A stretch of DNA of 64,000 bases from Ascochyta rabiei (lineage: Eukaryota > Ascomycota > Dothideomycetes > Pleosporales > Didymellaceae). The notes below the pieces were generated by a model. It was not told the DNA's origin. It searched no databases and saw only the letters and a list, made by a program, of their open reading frames with translations. Location of the stretch: positions 496,001-560,000 of the forward strand of contig NC_082409.1 in NCBI RefSeq assembly GCF_004011695.2, given 5' to 3'. The translations under genes were made by a program, and so were the position numbers. Below are positions 32,329-42,132 of the stretch, piece by piece (position 1 is the first letter of the stretch; every line of letters starts with the position of its first letter).

Positions 32329-33653
32329 ATGTCCAGGCCGACCGTCACCGTCATCTCCCCCAAGGGCGAGTCCTCCAAGGACACCATCACCGTCCCCAAT
32401 GTCTTCAAGGTCAGTCGTTGCGAGACTCTGGCCGCTCGGACACGCAACGACAGCGCACGCACTGCGAATACATGGGGTTGGGAGTGAGATAATCAGGATG
32501 CAAAGTCTGCAACTGGCACCAAAACCTCGAAGCTCTCAGTCTCAGCTCCTGTATTCGTAATGCGCTGCGGGCTGCAAGAGCACGGCTGCAACGCCAGAAT
32601 TGCTGGCTAACAAATTTGCAGGCGCCCATCCGCCCCGACATTGTCCACTCGGTCCACACTGGCATGAACAAGAACCGTCGCCAGCCGTACGCCGTCTCGG
32701 AGAAGGCTGGTCACCAGACCTCTGCTGAGTCTTGGGGTACCGGTCGTGCTGTCGCCCGTATCCCCCGTGTCTCCGGTGGTGGTACTCACCGCGCCGGTCA
32801 GGCCGCCTTCGGTAACATGTGCCGTTCCGGTCGCATGTTCGCTCCCACCAAGGTCTGGCGCAAGTGGCACCAGAAGATCAACCTCAACCAGAAGCGCTTC
32901 GCGACTGCCTCTGCGCTCGCTGCCTCTGGCAGCCCTGCTCTTCTGCTTGCCCGCGGTCACGCCATCTCCACCGTCCCCGAGGTTCCCCTCGTCGTCTCCT
33001 CGACCGCCTTCGCTGATGGTGCCATCAAGAAGACCTCCGCCGCCGTTGCCCTGCTCAAGGCTGTCGGTGCCGGTGCTGACATCGAGAAGGCCAAGAACTC
33101 TCGCAAGGTCCGCGCTGGTAAGGGTAAGATGAGGGGTCGCCGCCACAAGCAGCGTCGTGGTCCTCTCGTCATCTACAACCCCGAGGAGGATGGCAAGGAC
33201 CTCGTCCTTGCTTTCCGCAACATCCCCGGTGTCGAGACCAGCTCCGTCTACTCGCTCAACCTCCTCCAGCTCGCCCCTGGTGGTCACCTTGGCCGCTTCG
33301 TCATCTGGTCGTCGTCTGCTTTCTCTGCTCTCGACAAGATCTACGGCTCCACCACCGAGGCCTCTGCTCTCAAGAAGGACTTCCTCCTGCCTTCCACCAT
33401 GATGAAGCAGCCCGATCTGTCGAAGATCATCAACTCCAGCGATGTCCAGAAGGTCCTCCGCCCCACCCGTGGCGGTGCCGTCTCCAAGCGCGGTGTTGTG
33501 CAGAAGAAGAACCCTCTCAAGAACTTCCAGGTTCAGCTCCGTCTCAACCCCTACGCCGCCGCTTTCTCGAAGGAGAAGCTCGGCCAGAAGAAGGTTGAGC
33601 ACACCAAGGAGAGGACCGGCCAGGACTTTGCCAACCTGTTGGCTGAGAACTAA
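32329..33653 (+). CDS. RPL4: 60S ribosomal protein L4 (uL4)
   Basis: Structural protein of the cytosolic large ribosomal subunit with an extended loop lining the exit tunnel. The model is join(32329-32409, 32622-33653), 1113 nt, 370 residues. The single 212-nt intron (GTCAGT donor, TTTGCAG acceptor) is phase 0 after VPNVFK. Diagnostic text: [26 protein letters not shown], the loop [32 protein letters not shown], and [24 protein letters not shown]. Codon use is strongly biased to C-ending codons, as for highly expressed genes; this also leaves a long meaningless frame open on the opposite strand. Confidence 0.97.
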
Positions 33654-33862
33654 GCGTTTGGTTTAGCAGGAACGGTTTCTTTAAAGTCAATCACGGACAT
33701 GAATCATGGGACGGGCGGCTAGTGTAGCTGTCTGAAGATACCTCACGAGGTTCACTTTCTCCAAACATCTTCTCCGTGCTCTCTCTTGCTGTGATGTATG
33801 TTATACCCATATTTGCTCTACTGTAATGCATACATTCAAGTCCTGCCATTCGCCGTCCGGCC

Positions 33863-34408
33863 TCATGCTTGCCCACCAACCTGCAGTTCACTCCCTTCTC
33901 CTTGCTCGACCCCAAATAGCTTCAACACCCCATCCCTCTTAAACATCCTCGCACAATCCACCGCGTTCGGCTGTCCGCCCATGATATCTGCGCCCGTGTC
34001 GAACAGCACCTTGACAACGTCCTCGTACCCCTTGAACACTGCCCCAGCAATCGGACTCTGGCCCCTGCCGTTGAGGGCATTGGGGTCTGCGCCGGCGTCC
34101 AAGAGCATCTTGGCGGTTTCCGCGTGTCCGTGGTAGGACGTCAACATGAGAAGCGTGTCGCCGGTGGAGTTGGTGAGGTTGCGAGGCACTCCAGCATCCA
34201 CGTATTGCTTCAACATCGTCGTGTTGCCCTCGCGCGCCAGATCAAACAGCTTGGCCGCGAGGTCGAGGACTGCGGGTGGAAGGTCGGCCACAGATTGCGG
34301 CGGTTCTGATGTGCCATTGGTTGTGGATGCTCCGTTTGTGGTAGGGCCGCCGCCGTTTAGTCTTTCGGCTGTTGGTGGGACGCCGTTGGGTGTGTCTTCA
34401 GAAGCCAT
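33863..34408 (-). CDS. Small ankyrin-repeat protein
   Basis: Single exon, 181 residues from the ATG at 34408 (gataccATGGct context); an ATG four codons upstream (34420) is an alternative. The N-terminus is Gly/Thr/Asn-rich and disordered. About three ankyrin units follow: LFDLAREGNTTMLKQYVDAGVPRNLTN, TGDTLLMLTSYHGHAETAKMLLDAGADPNALN and GRGQSPIAGAVFKGYEDVVKVLFDTGADI, and the protein ends shortly after. It is likely a protein-protein adaptor; the partner is unknown. Similar short ankyrin proteins are common in fungi. Confidence 0.85.
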   Translation of the reverse strand: MASEDTPNGVPPTAERLNGGGPTTNGASTTNGTSEPPQSVADLPPAVLDLAAKLFDLAREGNTTMLKQYVDAGVPRNLTNSTGDTLLMLTSYHGHAETAKMLLDAGADPNALNGRGQSPIAGAVFKGYEDVVKVLFDTGADIMGGQPNAVDCARMFKRDGVLKLFGVEQGEGSELQVGGQA

Positions 34409-34764
34409 GGTATCGTGCATGCTGTGTATATTTCAGGTACAGACGAATGGTGCGGTGAAAAATGAATATTATCAAGCAACAGGCGTAACGTCTAGCTGAA
34501 GCTGTCAATCCATGTTTATATCAATGGTTAGTACATAAGTGCTCAGTAGATGTATAGAATGCAATGGACTGTCGATGACATAACCAGCGTTGCGAAGCGG
34601 GATGACGCACGTTCGAACGTGGTGAAAGCGCGTTGCTAGCGCCATTTGCTGTTCGCGACTCCCGCAGTTGGTTGACAAGCTACAGAACACACGACCAACA
34701 CAGCTCCCACTCCACAACCCGACTTCGCGGGATCGACTCAGGCTGAAGGGCCTTGCCAGCCATC
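34409..34764. promoter_or_regulatory. Divergent promoter, ankyrin gene and TAF11
   Basis: A 356-bp head-to-head spacer. I see no clear TATA box or other named element. Confidence 0.4.
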
Positions 34765-35787
34765 ATGGCCTCCCCGCCGCACATGCCGTCGTTCACCATG
34801 CCCAAAAAGCGCGGCAGCATCTCGTCGCTGTCGTCTGCGCAGACGAAGAAGCGCAAACCCTCACAGCTCCGCAACGCCTTCTCACCTGAGACTGAGGGCG
34901 TTGGCTCGCCAGCACGCTACTCGCGCTCCCCATCAGTCGACAGCGTAGCCACAACGTCAGTCATCAACGGTGCCGGCGGGAAAAAGAGACGGAAGAAGAA
35001 CGCAGATGAGGGTAGCGTCGCAGGCTCCAGCATGCGCGGCGGCAAAGGCGACACGCGCAGTGCTTTGAACGGCGACGGCGACAACGACGCGAATGCACAG
35101 GAGGATGACGAAGACGACGATGACGACCTCATGGACGAAATGGACACAGCCCTCGAAGGCGGCCAGTCCATGGCAGACCGCAAAACCCTTGAGAAAGAAC
35201 ATGAGCGCGTCCTCATGGAGTACATGACACCGCTCCAAGCCGACCGCTATGCTACCTACCGCCGTATACGTCTCAAGCGCGAAACAGTCCGAAAGCTGGT
35301 CAATCAGACGCTCTCGCAGTCGGTGCCACAACCCGTCATCATCGCCGTGACGTCCTACACCAAGTCCTTTATGGGCGAGATCATCGACCGCGCGCTCACC
35401 GTCCGCGACGAATGGGCTGTATCCCGCACACACCTTCCCAATCCGAACCTCCCGCCGCCCGTCCTCGCGCAATCTCTTGGTCGCCCGTCCGCACACATCA
35501 AAGATGCGCGTAACAAGCCGACGAATGCGGATATCCAGAGCGCAGGCATGTACTTCAACCAAGTGGACAGGAGCGAGCCGCTGTGGATTGAGATTGCAAA
35601 GGATGCAGGGCTGCAGGAGAGGCTTAAGCAGTGCGACAAGGGGCCGCTGACGCCAGCGCATCTGAGAGAGGCGTTGAGACGGTACAAGAGGGACAGAGAT
35701 GGCGGGGGCGCTGGGTTTGCAGGCATGAGTCTGGAGGGTGTGGAGAGGACTGCCGCGCGGACGGGAGGGAAGAGACTGTTTCGTTGA
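34765..35787 (+). CDS. TAF11: TFIID subunit TAF11
   Basis: General transcription factor subunit that pairs with TAF13 through histone folds in TFIID. Single exon, 340 residues from the ATG at 34765 (MASPPHMPSF); the longer frame starts with TTG. The N-terminus is disordered with Lys-rich and poly-Asp stretches (EDDEDDDDDLMDEMD). The TAF11 histone fold reads MEYMTPLQADRYATYRRIRL, ETVRKLVNQTLSQSVPQPVIIAVTSYTKSFMGEIIDRALTVRDEW, and, after an insertion of roughly 85 residues, GPLTPAHLREALRRYKRDRD. Splitting of the last helix from the rest by a long loop occurs, as I recall, in other filamentous fungi. The C-terminal tail is Gly/Arg-rich. Confidence 0.9.
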   Translation: MASPPHMPSFTMPKKRGSISSLSSAQTKKRKPSQLRNAFSPETEGVGSPARYSRSPSVDSVATTSVINGAGGKKRRKKNADEGSVAGSSMRGGKGDTRSALNGDGDNDANAQEDDEDDDDDLMDEMDTALEGGQSMADRKTLEKEHERVLMEYMTPLQADRYATYRRIRLKRETVRKLVNQTLSQSVPQPVIIAVTSYTKSFMGEIIDRALTVRDEWAVSRTHLPNPNLPPPVLAQSLGRPSAHIKDARNKPTNADIQSAGMYFNQVDRSEPLWIEIAKDAGLQERLKQCDKGPLTPAHLREALRRYKRDRDGGGAGFAGMSLEGVERTAARTGGKRLFR

Positions 35788-36717
35788 GGGAGAGGGTGGT
35801 GAAGCGTTGATGGTTGGATGGTGAAGCGTTGATGGGTAGGGTGGGTGCGCTTCACGTGGCCATAGGGCGTGATACAGGAGAGAACATCATCTAAAGGATG
35901 TTGCATAGCGACGGCGTACTGGGAAATTCGTTTGGGTTCAAGGCATCGCTGTTACGGTGTCAGTCGAAGGCCTTCACCTCGTCTATAGGAAACGGTTGTG
36001 GTCAAGAGCAAAGCGTGGCCATGTCTAGTCACTACAAAGAGGTTCGGTTCAGCTGAACAAGTGATCGCGTGACCTTCATGTAGCACAGCTGTGTACTTTG
36101 CTCTTGGTAGTTTCCAACGATGGACAAGGTCGTGTCGTTTCGACGTGATGATATGTACCATCAAGGATGAACCTCGACTTGCACACCCGCATATACAGGT
36201 CGATATTGGTAAGGGCATGACACGCAGGGCCTGGACATGGCAGATCATCCATTCTTCAAGATGACTTACTTCCGCCCCCCCACCCTTCTGGCTCTTAACC
36301 GGTGAACGGGCAAACCAGCCATCCCGACGTAAAACGCTGATACTCCACCGCGCCCAAGCGATCCGCCCACAGCAGCCACGAAACCAAACCCACGTGATTC
36401 ACGTGTCGGCAATCTGATCAGCTCGGCTGGCAAGTCAGTGCAGTGCAGCTCCGATCCACGCCAGGATAGGAACTTCAACATGGCCCTTGCCGCCCGCTTC
36501 GCTTGGCCGAGTAGGGAAAGAGTAGAGGCAGCGGGAAGAGGTGAAACACAGGGCCCGTCGATTGCGAGCCTGTTCGGGCAACGCAGCAGAGGTTACACAG
36601 GGGGTGCGGCGCCGTCTGGGTGGGGAGGCGAGCGTGTGGTGCTGGAGGCGCGCGGTGAGAACATGAATGACAGCGTATGGTATGAAATTATGAATCGAGG
36701 GATTAGAAAAGGGGAAG

Positions 36718-36739
36718 AAAAAAAAAAAAAAAAAAAAAA
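36718..36739. repeat. Poly-A run, 22 nt
   Basis: An uninterrupted A22 tract on the + strand with no recognisable retroposon body beside it. Confidence 0.9.
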
Positions 36740-37427
36740 TCAATTTCCAGGCCGGTACAGGTTGGGTTCGGGGTTTGTGTACGGGGGTTAGCAGGGGCGG
36801 AAGGAGAGCAGCAGCGTTTTCCGTGGGAGCAGAGATTGCGAAACCAAACCACGGGCTTGGTGTATCCTGATGAAACCCTCAGGCATCATCCTCTCACATG
36901 ACGCCGGGGCGCTGACGCGGTGGCTGCGACAGTACCAACGGGACAAGGGCATTCGTGGCCCCTCTCCCCTTCACTTTGCCTCACGATGCTCACCCCGCCA
37001 GCAAAGTAGGGTGCGTGTGTGTTGCGCACTACCGTGCAGGCGTGTGTGGAAAGCCGGGTAGGCAGAGTGGTGGGTGGACAGAGGGTTTGAGAGGACACGC
37101 GGCCGTGTTTGGCGTGGGGGCGAAGCGAGACTGTGGCGCGCAAGCCTCAGGCTGGGACAGGTGCGTGTGTGAGGGGGCGAATGCGAACAAGTGCTGGCCT
37201 GCTGCCACGAACGGGCTGTTCATGATTCGCGGCTGTTGTGAGGCTCTCGCTGTTGAGCATCGAGACCCACTGTGTTCGCGTGTGGTATGGGGTAGCGCAA
37301 TATCAGTGCGGTGCATGTTCGCAGCAGTTGCGTGCGTGCTTCAGGGGGGGCAGACGACCAGACGTCGATTTGGGATAGGTCGAGTCTACTGTCTACTGTC
37401 TATTGCTGTCTCCCGTGTACGGTGTGG

Positions 37428-37735
37428 TATACTGTCCACGCCTGCTGTCTATGCTTACGGTGTGTGGTATACTGTCTACGCTACGGTGTGTGGTATACTG
37501 TCTACGCTACGGTGTGTGGTATACTGTCTACGCTACCATGGATGGTGTACTGTCTACGCTACCGTGTATGGTGTACTGTCCACGTCTGCTGTCTATGCTT
37601 ACGGTGTGTGGTATACTGTCTACGCTACGGTGTGTGGTATACTGTCTACGCTACGGTATGTGGTATACTGTCTACGCTACCATGGATGGTGTACTGTCTA
37701 CGCTACCGTGGATGGTGTACTGTCCACGTCTGCTG
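37428..37735. repeat. Higher-order minisatellite: ~26-bp units in a 144-bp period
   Basis: Units of ~26 bp share the core TGGTATACTGTCTACGCTAC with GGTGTGTGG or ATGGATGGTG variants. A distinctive segment, actgtccacgtctgctgt, recurs at 37431, 37575 and 37719, exactly 144 bp apart, so groups of units have been duplicated as a block. All + strand frames stay open, which gives Val/Tyr/Cys-rich pseudo-proteins. Confidence 0.9.
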
Positions 37736-38568
37736 TTTGTGCTTACCGTGTACATGGACCCTGTATGGAACGGTCGGCGTCGGCGAGAAACACCGGGTCT
37801 GGTGAAGCACACAGAGGTGGGCGTCGCTCTGGGTGCTGATATGCTGGTGCCGTTGCAGCCTTCTCTCCCGTGCAGGGCGCTGAATGGCTGCTGGCTGCAG
37901 GGAGTGGTATTAATAGAACCAGCCGGCGCTTAGGCCAACGACGGCGCCTCGACTTCTCCATCCATGCACGCCGCCGGTCCAGTGGGCTTCAGTTGGCTTC
38001 AGTTGGCTTCACGGCACCCACCACTGGCCAGTGCACACTCCACCGCGGCCGCCCACGATCCCCTTCCTCGCGGTAGTGGCTCTGGCAACCCTGCGCCTGT
38101 CCGACGACCGCCCGGCCTCTCTCGTCGCACGCCTGCACGACCGCACGACCGCACGACCGCACGACTGCACCTCTCTCCACGGCCTGACCTTTGACCCTTT
38201 GGCCCTCGCGCGCGCCCTCGGCTGCACTGCACCACGCCGCGCCGCACTGCACTGCACTGCACTGCACCGCACAGCACCTCGCTGCACCGCACCCACCGCC
38301 AGGCGCATCCGCTTACCCAGTCACTCCCTCAGGCGCTTCGAGGATCCGGCATCCTCGCGTGCGCACTCGCCCAACGACGCCCTCCGCTGCCGCCGCTGCT
38401 CTCGGCGACTTGGTGCGTAGCCATGTCTCTTTCCTCTCGTGCTTCGCCGTCCCTTCTTTCCGCTCTGCTCTCCTCTGCTCTGCTCTGCTCGTCTGAAGCC
38501 TGTCGCTCCGTGGCGACCTCGCCCGTGACCCTGCACGCTTCGACGCCGCACCTCTCACTGCCCCTGCC

Positions 38569-41500
38569 ATGTCTGCCTCGACCCCAATAGCACCCAAAGT
38601 GCACCACGCTGACACACCCTCTCCCAGAACGACCTCGCCCGCACCCACTCTCTCCTTTCCTTCCCACCATTCTGAACCCACACTCGCGCACTACAGCCGC
38701 AGGTCCAGCACCCCGAGCGCTCACCCTCTCCGCGTCACCCCTCCCCCACCGCCCCCCAGCATGCCGACAACGACATCGAGAACATACACGTCCGTGCCCT
38801 CGTTTGGCGCCGTCTTTGGAGCAGAGCCACCACGCAACCTTACACACAACCTGCCACCTGCCCAGACAACAGACCACGACCCAAGTACCGTACATGGCAA
38901 CAATGTAGCACAACGCACCTCGAGCGGGAACACAACACACGGCGCTCCCTTCTCCTCCTTCCACAACCACCACGACTCGCGCGACAGCAACTCGACCGCC
39001 TCCTCGGACAATTCACCCACCACCACCATATCCACCATGGACTCATCATCCGTAACCGACCCTTCGCCAGGGCCGTCGCCCGAGTCGCCCGTGCCCAAGA
39101 GCACGAACCACTCCTTCGCCGCTGATTTCAGGGCCCGGAGACCGGAGACGGCAGACGGCACATCCTCCACAACCAACTTCTTTGAGTTACAACGACCCGC
39201 GACCCCAGCAAAGAAGGCACGCAATCTGAAGAATCTGGGTATCAACACCACGACTTCGCTCACCAATCTCCGCGCCCAGGCTCCCGCGGCTCTGGCAGCG
39301 CCAGACAACAAGGAGAAGAACAGCTCTGCACCGCCCTCGCCTTTGTTCATCAAGCCTCCAACACCACCACGAAGACGGCCGTCGAACCTGAGCTTAACAA
39401 TAGCAACCCCTGGTATCAACGACAACAAGCCTACCCGACTCGTCATCCCTTCTACGCCGTCACTTGGCCGACCAGCCTTACGTCACTTCCAGTCGTCGCC
39501 CTCCCTGCCATTATGCTCACCAAGCGTTGCCCCAGCTGGCGGAATGAAACTACCCGCCCTGCGTCCAATCGTAACCAAGAGCAGTGGCTTGTCAGAAGTG
39601 CCGTTTGAGATGGAGGAGGAAGAGGAGGAGCCAAACTTCGACATACCGCAATCAAAAGAAGAGAAGCCTGCTGCATACCCCAACGGACCCATCTGTATCT
39701 ACCCCGCTGGTGTCTACCTCTACTTCGAACCGACCGCCGAGCAAGCTGCGACCTTTGACGTGATTGTCAACGTTGCGAGCGAAGTCCAGAATCCATTTAC
39801 ATCATCTAACTCTGAGTCTCAGAAAGACCTGAACGCTAGGAGAGTCGATGGACCGGCGGCGGAGAACGTTGATTTTGCCGCGCTGTCACAACAACCGAAA
39901 TCTACGTTTGGCTTCGGGAATGATTCGCCGACTACACCCAAGGCTACGCCCCCCGTTCTACAGACGATACAGCCTGGTGAAACCGTGCTCAACGGTAAGA
40001 CCTATCGTACGCCTGAGTATATCCACATGCCATGGGAGCACAATACCGACATCGTACCCGATTTGTACAAGTTGGTCAAAGTCATGGACGACCGAGTGAA
40101 GCGAGGGAAGCGCGTGCTCGTACATTGCCAGTGTGGTGTCAGTCGTTCTGCCAGTTTGGTCGTTGCTTACGGCTTGTACAAAGAGCCCGAAGTTAGCGTT
40201 CAGGAAGCATACGACAAGGCCAAGAAGCGCAGCAAGTGGATCGGGCCCAACATGAATCTGATCATGCAACTTCAGGAGTTCCGCAATGGCCTTCTTAGGC
40301 AAAACCAAAACAGCCGTTCGCAAAACCAAGGCTTTGGGAGAAGGGTTGGCTTTCCTTCCACGGCAGCTACCAATAACAGGTTTTCTTGTCCCAATCCTGA
40401 GAGAGACGACGTTTCGGGGTCGCGCGTGCCCCAGACAGCTCCATTGCCACCGGACACCGACATGAGCATGCAGCGAGCCAGTACGGGCAATATGATGGCC
40501 ATTTCTCCTGGACCGCTCTCCGCTCCTAGTGGTGCGTTTGGCGCGCGATTCCGTAACTCTTGGGATTCGAGCCAATCCAACTTCGACCTCTCCCCTACCT
40601 CCACACCAAACACTATCCCCTATGTCGATCCCAAGGGGCACGTCGTACCTGTCGTCGAAGTCACAGTCAACGGTCCTCCTTTGACACCAATGGAGGTTCC
40701 CGCTATTCCCGAGATTGTACACCCAGAGCCGGAGCCTACGTTACAAGCACCAAACGTTCCAAACTTTTCGCGTCAACTTTCGTTGCGATCATACTCGGAT
40801 GCTCCCGTAGAGCGGTCCATTGAGACGAAGAGCACTCACTTGGCGCCAATGAAGCCAATGGGATTCGCACCGCTCAAGTCACCCGTTGCATTGACATTCA
40901 ACATTCCTTCGTACAGCACGCAACAAGACCGGGACGATGACTATGAAATTAAATCTCCAGTAAAGACGTCTTTCGATTTGCCGTGGCCTTCAGAGTACGA
41001 CGAGCCAGAACCTTCATTGTTGGCACCAAAAGCTCAAGATTCTTTCTACCTTGGCGCGCCTCCCAAGTCCCCGATGTTCCCTCCCCCACGTCTGACCTTG
41101 CCAAAGTCAAGAAGCGATCGCAGTGAGAAGCCGTGCGGCTTTTTACCGTTTCGCCCTGCTCAAGAAGCAGATCAATCGGCGCAGTCGGAGACGTTCGCCC
41201 GCACTGAGAACCCACCTGCCCTTGAGCAAGCCTCTAAACTGGCCTCTCCGACGTTTGGCTCGTTTCCTGAAGTTGCGTTCAGTCCCAGCCGTGTGCTAGA
41301 CACAGGATCGAAGTCTCCAAGAGCCGCGGAATTCCACATGGCTCCGCTAAGACCCACGACTGCTGATGAAGATCCGTTTGGATTGACATCTCCAACAAGG
41401 AGAGATTTTTCATCCGGTAACCCATTCGACAACCTGGCGAGCTCTCAACACTTTGGATGCGACGATCGACGTCCGGCATTCCAAGCCATCCTCCCACCTT

Positions 41501-42132
41501 CACACCAGACCTTCAACGGCTTTGCTTCACTCGATGGACACGCACGCACTCCGTCGAACCAAACGTTGGAACAACCTCTGGCTCCAATACAAGCGCCTCC
41601 CCCGAAACGTAAACTCAACATTGACTCGCGCGTTGACAGCTTGAGTGCTTTTCCAGAGACCAACGTCATCGCTGCCACTCCGACGCAGGCCTCTAATCAA
41701 GTGATGCCACCAGAGAGGCCCCAGACACCGCGAACCAAGGAGTTTCTAGCGACCCCTGCCAAAGCGATTCGTACACGATTCTCAGCGCCGAACATGAAAG
41801 AGCAAAGACAGTTGTCGAAGCTTCAGTCCGAGATGGAGTCTAAACTAGCGAACAGACCTGAGGCTCCCCAGCAAGCGATGGATGACCTGGATGCATTGAT
41901 GTCGCCGCGTGCCGAAGAGTTTACCAGGAATCCCTTTCACCTTGATCTACGTCCCTCGGCCGAGGAGGTCAGCCCTGCCTCTTCCGATGAGACGATCAAA
42001 GATGAAAAGAACAGTCACACCTGGAGCAAGGCACCGCGACCATGGACGCCTGAGAAACTCACAGTCGATCCTAGAAGTCCAGCGCAAACAGGCAGTAGTC
42101 CCATTGTGCGAAACATCTGGGACGTGTTATGA
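38569..42132 (+). CDS. Dual-specificity phosphatase, Msg5-like MAP kinase phosphatase
   Basis: Large single-exon protein (1187 residues) with a central dual-specificity phosphatase domain, likely dephosphorylating Thr/Tyr of cell-wall-integrity or pheromone MAP kinases as Msg5/Pmp1 do. The domain starts near GPICIYPAGVYLYFEPTAEQAATFDVIVNVASEV. It is interrupted by a disordered insert of ~60 residues, resumes YIHMPWEHNTDIVPDLYKLVKVMDDRVKRGK, and has the P-loop VLVHCQCGVSRSASLV with catalytic Cys at residue 520. KKRSKWIGPNMNLIMQLQEF closes it. The general-acid Asp position is unclear (candidate D494). N- and C-terminal regions are Ser/Thr/Pro-rich and probably regulatory; the C-terminal ~600 residues contain many SP and TP motifs. 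Confidence 0.88.
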   Translation: MSASTPIAPKVHHADTPSPRTTSPAPTLSFPSHHSEPTLAHYSRRSSTPSAHPLRVTPPPPPPSMPTTTSRTYTSVPSFGAVFGAEPPRNLTHNLPPAQTTDHDPSTVHGNNVAQRTSSGNTTHGAPFSSFHNHHDSRDSNSTASSDNSPTTTISTMDSSSVTDPSPGPSPESPVPKSTNHSFAADFRARRPETADGTSSTTNFFELQRPATPAKKARNLKNLGINTTTSLTNLRAQAPAALAAPDNKEKNSSAPPSPLFIKPPTPPRRRPSNLSLTIATPGINDNKPTRLVIPSTPSLGRPALRHFQSSPSLPLCSPSVAPAGGMKLPALRPIVTKSSGLSEVPFEMEEEEEEPNFDIPQSKEEKPAAYPNGPICIYPAGVYLYFEPTAEQAATFDVIVNVASEVQNPFTSSNSESQKDLNARRVDGPAAENVDFAALSQQPKSTFGFGNDSPTTPKATPPVLQTIQPGETVLNGKTYRTPEYIHMPWEHNTDIVPDLYKLVKVMDDRVKRGKRVLVHCQCGVSRSASLVVAYGLYKEPEVSVQEAYDKAKKRSKWIGPNMNLIMQLQEFRNGLLRQNQNSRSQNQGFGRRVGFPSTAATNNRFSCPNPERDDVSGSRVPQTAPLPPDTDMSMQRASTGNMMAISPGPLSAPSGAFGARFRNSWDSSQSNFDLSPTSTPNTIPYVDPKGHVVPVVEVTVNGPPLTPMEVPAIPEIVHPEPEPTLQAPNVPNFSRQLSLRSYSDAPVERSIETKSTHLAPMKPMGFAPLKSPVALTFNIPSYSTQQDRDDDYEIKSPVKTSFDLPWPSEYDEPEPSLLAPKAQDSFYLGAPPKSPMFPPPRLTLPKSRSDRSEKPCGFLPFRPAQEADQSAQSETFARTENPPALEQASKLASPTFGSFPEVAFSPSRVLDTGSKSPRAAEFHMAPLRPTTADEDPFGLTSPTRRDFSSGNPFDNLASSQHFGCDDRRPAFQAILPPSHQTFNGFASLDGHARTPSNQTLEQPLAPIQAPPPKRKLNIDSRVDSLSAFPETNVIAATPTQASNQVMPPERPQTPRTKEFLATPAKAIRTRFSAPNMKEQRQLSKLQSEMESKLANRPEAPQQAMDDLDALMSPRAEEFTRNPFHLDLRPSAEEVSPASSDETIKDEKNSHTWSKAPRPWTPEKLTVDPRSPAQTGSSPIVRNIWDVL

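Larger units (their letters stand above)
35788..38568. other. Long intergenic region upstream of the phosphatase gene
   Basis: About 2.8 kb. It contains a 22-nt poly-A run, a 26-bp/144-bp minisatellite (listed separately), GCACT pentamer repeats (~38244-38272) and CT-rich leader-like sequence just before 38569. Open frames here (for example 36955-37839) are repeat-driven or lack any domain; I call no gene. Confidence 0.6.

Noticed and set aside
32607..33602. 331-codon ORF antisense to RPL4
   Set aside because: A shadow caused by the C-ending codon bias of RPL4; it is Gly/Leu/Val/Asp-rich with no domain.
36481..36791. 103-codon ORF ending in a poly-Lys run over the A22 tract
   Set aside because: No domain, and the C-terminus depends on a homopolymer. 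Not supported as a gene.
36955..37933. Cys/Tyr/Val-rich ORFs of up to 294 codons
   Set aside because: The frames are open because the 144-bp minisatellite lacks stops in all + frames; the sequence before the repeat has no recognisable features.
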